Shown in pieces: positions 61,180 through 64,000 of a DNA stretch of 64,000 nt. Below the pieces are notes generated by a model. The model was not told the origin of the DNA and searched no databases. It saw only the letters and a program-made list of their open reading frames with translations. The stretch is from assembly GCF_002252505.1 (NCBI RefSeq), contig NZ_NNRL01000157.1, forward strand, positions 124,001-188,000. Reading direction: 5' to 3'. The stretch comes from Brucella grignonensis. GTDB lineage: Bacteria; Pseudomonadota; Alphaproteobacteria; Rhizobiales; Rhizobiaceae. Made by a program: the position numbers and the translations under genes. Each line of letters opens with the position of its first letter. The first letter of the stretch is position 1.

Positions 61180-61581
61180 TCAGTGCCTCGCTCCATTCTT
61201 CTTGATACTGCCGGTGGTCGTTGCATCGGGTCCAAGAACGCCGCTTGCCACCAGTTCATCGCTGCCTGAAATAAGTTTCTGAATGTCGTCCAGCTGGCGT
61301 TCTGGAATGTCCTGCACGCCCATCGCAAGCTGCTCCGCTTCAATGGGTGCAAGTTTCAGCTCATCAGAATAAACGCCGACAAGGCTCTGCAAGCGACCCG
61401 GCTGGGTCATCAATGCCCAATCCGCGCGCAGAAGCGTGATCGTATCCTTCTCGGAATCGATCTGGCGCTTGAGCTTGGAAATAACAGCGATCTGCCTCTC
61501 CGCATCATATTTGATGGTGTAGGTGATCGTTGCTGCTACCAGCATCGCCGCTATCATGATGAGTTCAAAAGTACGCAGCAC
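61180..61581 (-). CDS. ftsL: Cell division protein FtsL
   Basis: A 133-residue bitopic protein: a short N-terminus, one membrane helix (about 4-24, FELIMIAAMLVAATITYTI) and a coiled coil KYDAERQIAVISKLKRQIDSEKDTITLLRADWALMTQPGRLQSLV (about 25-70), typical of FtsL in the FtsQLB complex. The GTG at 61581 is chosen because GGAG lies 8 bases before it, within the last codons of rsmH. The ATG at 61605 (eight codons longer) has no Shine-Dalgarno sequence, and still longer frames overlap rsmH extensively. It follows the rsmH stop by 4 bases. Confidence 0.85.
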   Translation of the reverse strand: MLRTFELIMIAAMLVAATITYTIKYDAERQIAVISKLKRQIDSEKDTITLLRADWALMTQPGRLQSLVGVYSDELKLAPIEAEQLAMGVQDIPERQLDDIQKLISGSDELVASGVLGPDATTTGSIKKNGARH

Positions 61582-61585
61582 TCGT

Positions 61586-62629
61586 TCAACTCCGGGCCAG
61601 TTCATGCGTTTCAGGCAATTTAGGCAGCCCGAAAAGCGAAAGATCATCTTCAAGAGGCGGATTCTCAGTCCTTAGACCAGCGCGCAATTTCGCGGAGCGG
61701 GCACGTGGATTGCGCTCTTCTTCTTCTGCAGTTGGGCCAACGGCACCTTTCACTGCAGGTGTAAAACTCGGATGGCGCACATGTGTCTCAGGCAAGTGCC
61801 TCGAACCGGCACTGCCACCAGCGCGGTCTGCAAAGTAACGCTTGACCATGCGATCTTCCAGCGAATGGAAGGTTACAACAACCAGACGTCCGCCCGGCTT
61901 GAGAACGCGCTCGGCTGCAAGCAATGCCCGCGCCAACTCGCCCAACTCGTCATTCACATAGATACGCAGCGCCTGAAACACGCGCGTTGCAGGATGAATT
62001 GGCACTTTCGGATTGCGACCAACCAGCGATTCAATCGCATTGGCAAGATCAAGTGTGCGCGTGAAAGGCTGTGCTTCGCGGCGCTTTTCGATCATGCGGG
62101 CTATGCGTCCTGCATTGCGTTCTTCACCCAGAAAATTGAAGATGCGTGCAAGATCGCCCATTTTCAGGCGGTTCACCACATCAGCCGCACTTGGGCCCAT
62201 GCGTGACATGCGCATGTCGAGAGGCCCGTCTTTCTGGAAGGAAAAGCCACGCTCGGCTTCATCGATCTGCATCGACGAGACACCGATATCGAGCACAACG
62301 CCATCCACTTTCGCGCCTTCTCCCTCGACTTTTTTAACGGCTTCATCCAGTGCCGAGAACCGGCTTTCGACCAGATTGAGCTTGCCTTCGAACTGCTTTT
62401 CCATGGCGCGACCGGCTGCAATTGCGGTCGGATCGCGGTCGATAGCGATGACGTTTGCACCCTCTTCCAGAATACGCCGCGTATAACCGCCTGCACCGAA
62501 TGTGCCATCGACGATTATTTTGCCGGATTCGGGCTTCAGGGCATCGATCACTTCGGAAATAAGCACCGGAACGTGACGGACCTGAGCCCCTTCGGCTTGA
62601 GATTGGTCTCCGCCGAGGCTAGCCATCAT
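61586..62629 (-). CDS. rsmH: 16S rRNA (cytosine-1402-N4)-methyltransferase RsmH (MraW)
   Basis: A 347-residue SAM-dependent enzyme methylating C1402 in the ribosomal decoding site. The first motif is [13 protein letters not shown] (19-31), SAM motif [15 protein letters not shown] (about 41-54), [29 protein letters not shown] (about 112-140), and [16 protein letters not shown] near the end. It leads the leftward dcw operon here. AGGA six bases before the ATG at 62629 supports that start. Confidence 0.95.
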   Translation of the reverse strand: MMASLGGDQSQAEGAQVRHVPVLISEVIDALKPESGKIIVDGTFGAGGYTRRILEEGANVIAIDRDPTAIAAGRAMEKQFEGKLNLVESRFSALDEAVKKVEGEGAKVDGVVLDIGVSSMQIDEAERGFSFQKDGPLDMRMSRMGPSAADVVNRLKMGDLARIFNFLGEERNAGRIARMIEKRREAQPFTRTLDLANAIESLVGRNPKVPIHPATRVFQALRIYVNDELGELARALLAAERVLKPGGRLVVVTFHSLEDRMVKRYFADRAGGSAGSRHLPETHVRHPSFTPAVKGAVGPTAEEEERNPRARSAKLRAGLRTENPPLEDDLSLFGLPKLPETHELARS

Positions 62630-62954
62630 CCCGATCCTTTCCCGGGATCAAGTCCCGCTATCCTGTGTTTTCTGTATGGATTCCGGCCAATTGTAGACAA
62701 GCTTCTATTTGGCGGATTCGTTCAAACAGTTATCGGATATTAAGCTTAATGAACCGTTATCCTTTGCCGCGCCCATTCAGAAAACCGAGGCTTATACAAA
62801 AGTTTTTCTGGCACGATTTTGCATGACCCGAAGCCCGTAAACAGCGCTTCCGAGCAGCTATCAATTCGTCGAGTATCCAAACAGCACGATCACATATTTA
62901 TGAAAAAAGCCCCCATTTGCTGCCGTTGACGGCAAGCCATGCCGGCGTTATTAA
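62630..62954. other. Intergenic region at the head of the dcw cluster
   Basis: There is no gene in these bases and in particular no mraZ, which normally precedes rsmH. It contains a promoter-like pair for rsmH (62673-62701) and a 12-base perfect palindrome ATTAAGCTTAAT at 62739-62750. The rest shows nothing recognisable. Confidence 0.6.
62673..62701 (-). promoter_or_regulatory. Candidate promoter of rsmH/dcw operon
   Basis: On the minus strand CTTGTC (62696-62701), 17 bases, CATACA (62673-62678). The -35 fits the rhizobial CTTGAC pattern well; the -10 fits weakly. Predicted start about 62666, giving a leader of about 37 bases. Confidence 0.35.
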
Positions 62955-62971
62955 TTGCAAATAATTCGCAA
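62955..62971 (+). promoter_or_regulatory. Candidate Mur box upstream of mntH
   Basis: TTGCAAATAATTCGCAA is a 17-base near-perfect palindrome (one mismatched pair apart from the centre), resembling the Mur (manganese uptake regulator) sites of alphaproteobacteria. It ends 22 bases before the chosen mntH start, a place where a bound repressor would block initiation. In Brucella abortus mntH is known to be Mur-regulated. Confidence 0.6.
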
Positions 62972-62993
62972 TTGCATTTTGAAAGCTCAACGC

Positions 62994-64000
62994 ATGGCAT
63001 TTAAGATGGCTCCTCGGGGAAGCACGTCCCCCGCTCCGCAAGACGTTACATTTGAAGGCTGGCGTCGGGATCGGGGCGAAGCGTCCATGTCTGACGTCCA
63101 CCGATCGATCCGGGTCAGCCGATCAGGCTCAAAACTTCGCCGCGCGACAGCTTTTTTCGGCCCCGGCTATCTGGTCGCCGTTGGCTATATGGACCCCGGC
63201 AACTGGGCAACATCGCTCGCTGGCGGTTCCCGCTTCGGCTACATGTTGCTGTCGATCGTACTCATTTCAAATCTCATGGCAGTACTTCTGCAAGCACTAT
63301 GCACCCGTCTTGCCGTTGCGACGGGCCGCGATCTCGCTCAGGCCTGCCGCGATGCCTATCCGCGCTTTCTCGCCTGGCCTCTGTGGTTTTTGGCAGAACT
63401 TGCCATCTGCGCCACTGATCTTGCTGAGGTTATCGGGACTGCAATCGGCCTTAATCTTCTTTTCGGCATTCCACTGGAAATCGGCGTCATCATTACCGCC
63501 GCAGACGTGCTTCTTGTTCTCTATCTCCAGAATAAGGGCTTTCGTCGGGTCGAAGCGCTCATCATCACGCTGTTAGGCGTAATTGCCCTCTGCTTCCTGA
63601 TCCAGATTTTGATGGCAGAACCCAAATGGGGCGAAGTAATCCGCGGCTTTGCACCAACGACAGAAATTCTCCGCAATCCGGATATGCTTTATATAGCATT
63701 GGGCATTATTGGTGCGACCGTGATGCCGCATAACCTCTATCTGCATTCCGGCATCATCCAGACGCGCGATTACGGGCATACTTTGCCAGAAAAACGCGAA
63801 GCAATCCGCTTTGCAACGCTCGACTCGACGATTGCCCTTACCTTCGCACTGCTGGTCAATGCCTCGATCCTGATCCTCGCCGCAGCGAGCTTCAATGCAA
63901 CGGGCAATACCACCGTCGAAGATCTCGACAAAGCCCACGCCTTGCTCAACCCGTTGCTTGGTTCCGCTCTAGCCCCAACACTGTTTGCAATTGCGCTGCT
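62994..64000 (+). CDS. mntH: Manganese transporter MntH (NRAMP), 3' end cut
   Basis: The first 335 codons of an NRAMP-family proton-coupled Mn(II) importer. The metal-site motif of helix 1 is DPGNW (67-71), and the helix 6 motif is [14 protein letters not shown] (about residue 242). The frame is open to the window edge. Start choice: an ATG at 63087 gives a compact protein, but the frame is open further upstream, and the preceding residues [16 protein letters not shown] align with the conserved GWR...SEVH segment of rhizobial MntH, so an upstream ATG (62994, or 63006) is preferred. The gene is divergent from rsmH, as in Brucella. Confidence 0.9.
   Translation, partial: MAFKMAPRGSTSPAPQDVTFEGWRRDRGEASMSDVHRSIRVSRSGSKLRRATAFFGPGYLVAVGYMDPGNWATSLAGGSRFGYMLLSIVLISNLMAVLLQALCTRLAVATGRDLAQACRDAYPRFLAWPLWFLAELAICATDLAEVIGTAIGLNLLFGIPLEIGVIITAADVLLVLYLQNKGFRRVEALIITLLGVIALCFLIQILMAEPKWGEVIRGFAPTTEILRNPDMLYIALGIIGATVMPHNLYLHSGIIQTRDYGHTLPEKREAIRFATLDSTIALTFALLVNASILILAAASFNATGNTTVEDLDKAHALLNPLLGSALAPTLFAIAL

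Noticed and set aside
62898-63101. Minus-strand frame upstream of rsmH considered as a possible mraZ remnant
   Set aside because: No resemblance to the MraZ fold or its conserved motifs, and it is antisense to the mntH 5' end and the Mur box.

Overview
This is a contiguous piece of the main chromosome of an alphaproteobacterium of the Hyphomicrobiales, most probably the Brucella/Ochrobactrum group. The main reasons are the circularly permuted two-piece tmRNA encoding the tag ANDNKAQGYALAA, an alpha-type SspB, the gene order thyA-folA-hflK-hflC-DUF2065-degP, the very long FtsZ, and mntH standing divergently next to the division and cell-wall (dcw) cluster as in Brucella. No rRNA, tRNA, insertion sequence, prophage or CRISPR array was seen. 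Nearly all of the DNA is core genome, so the less expected material lies in leaders, small genes, intergenic palindromes and one odd domain fusion.

Layout: 0-4 kb holds pdxJ (cut by the left edge), a SpoIIAA/STAS-like gene, a RecD-like helicase, a threonine dehydratase and a LysE/RhtB exporter. 4-6.5 kb is ilvI-ilvH, read leftward, preceded by an 18-codon leader peptide rich in Leu/Ile/Val codons and an attenuator. 6.5-9 kb holds miaA, and divergently serB plus a GNAT acetyltransferase. 9-15 kb is the leftward quality-control and nucleotide group: DUF2853, thyA, folA, hflK, hflC, DUF2065, degP. 15.2-15.5 kb is ssrA (tmRNA). It is followed by a divergent Bcr/CflA exporter and TetR regulator pair, then sspB and three small genes (membrane protein, DUF4169, ribbon-helix-helix). 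19.6-32 kb holds a giant AsmA protein, a FAD-linked oxidase, a UPF0303 protein, a kinase-like/AMP-binding-C-like fusion, uvrD, creA, a hexapeptide acetyltransferase and an acyltransferase-3 protein. 32-37.4 kb holds a Sco1 copper chaperone, prmA, an aminopeptidase P, azlCD and a DUF2461 protein.

37.4-62.6 kb is read leftward throughout. From the right it runs rsmH-ftsL-ftsI-murE-murF-mraY-murD-ftsW-murG-murC-murB, then a terminator; then ddl-ftsQ-ftsA-ftsZ and a terminator; then lpxC; then bamD-recN-ligA-DUF2461. Peptidoglycan precursor synthesis, septation, lipid A synthesis and outer-membrane assembly are thus in one block with many 1-13 base overlaps that imply translational coupling. mraZ, which usually opens this cluster, is not in its expected place. 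The right edge cuts mntH, a manganese importer with a palindrome resembling a Mur box just before its start.

Physiological links visible in the window: tmRNA and the adaptor SspB that hands tagged proteins to ClpXP lie 2.6 kb apart; HflKC and DegP cover inner-membrane and periplasmic quality control; threonine dehydratase, a LysE/RhtB exporter, the attenuated ilvIH operon and azlCD concern threonine and branched-chain amino-acid flow. Short palindromic repeats of several families recur between genes and mark transcript ends.
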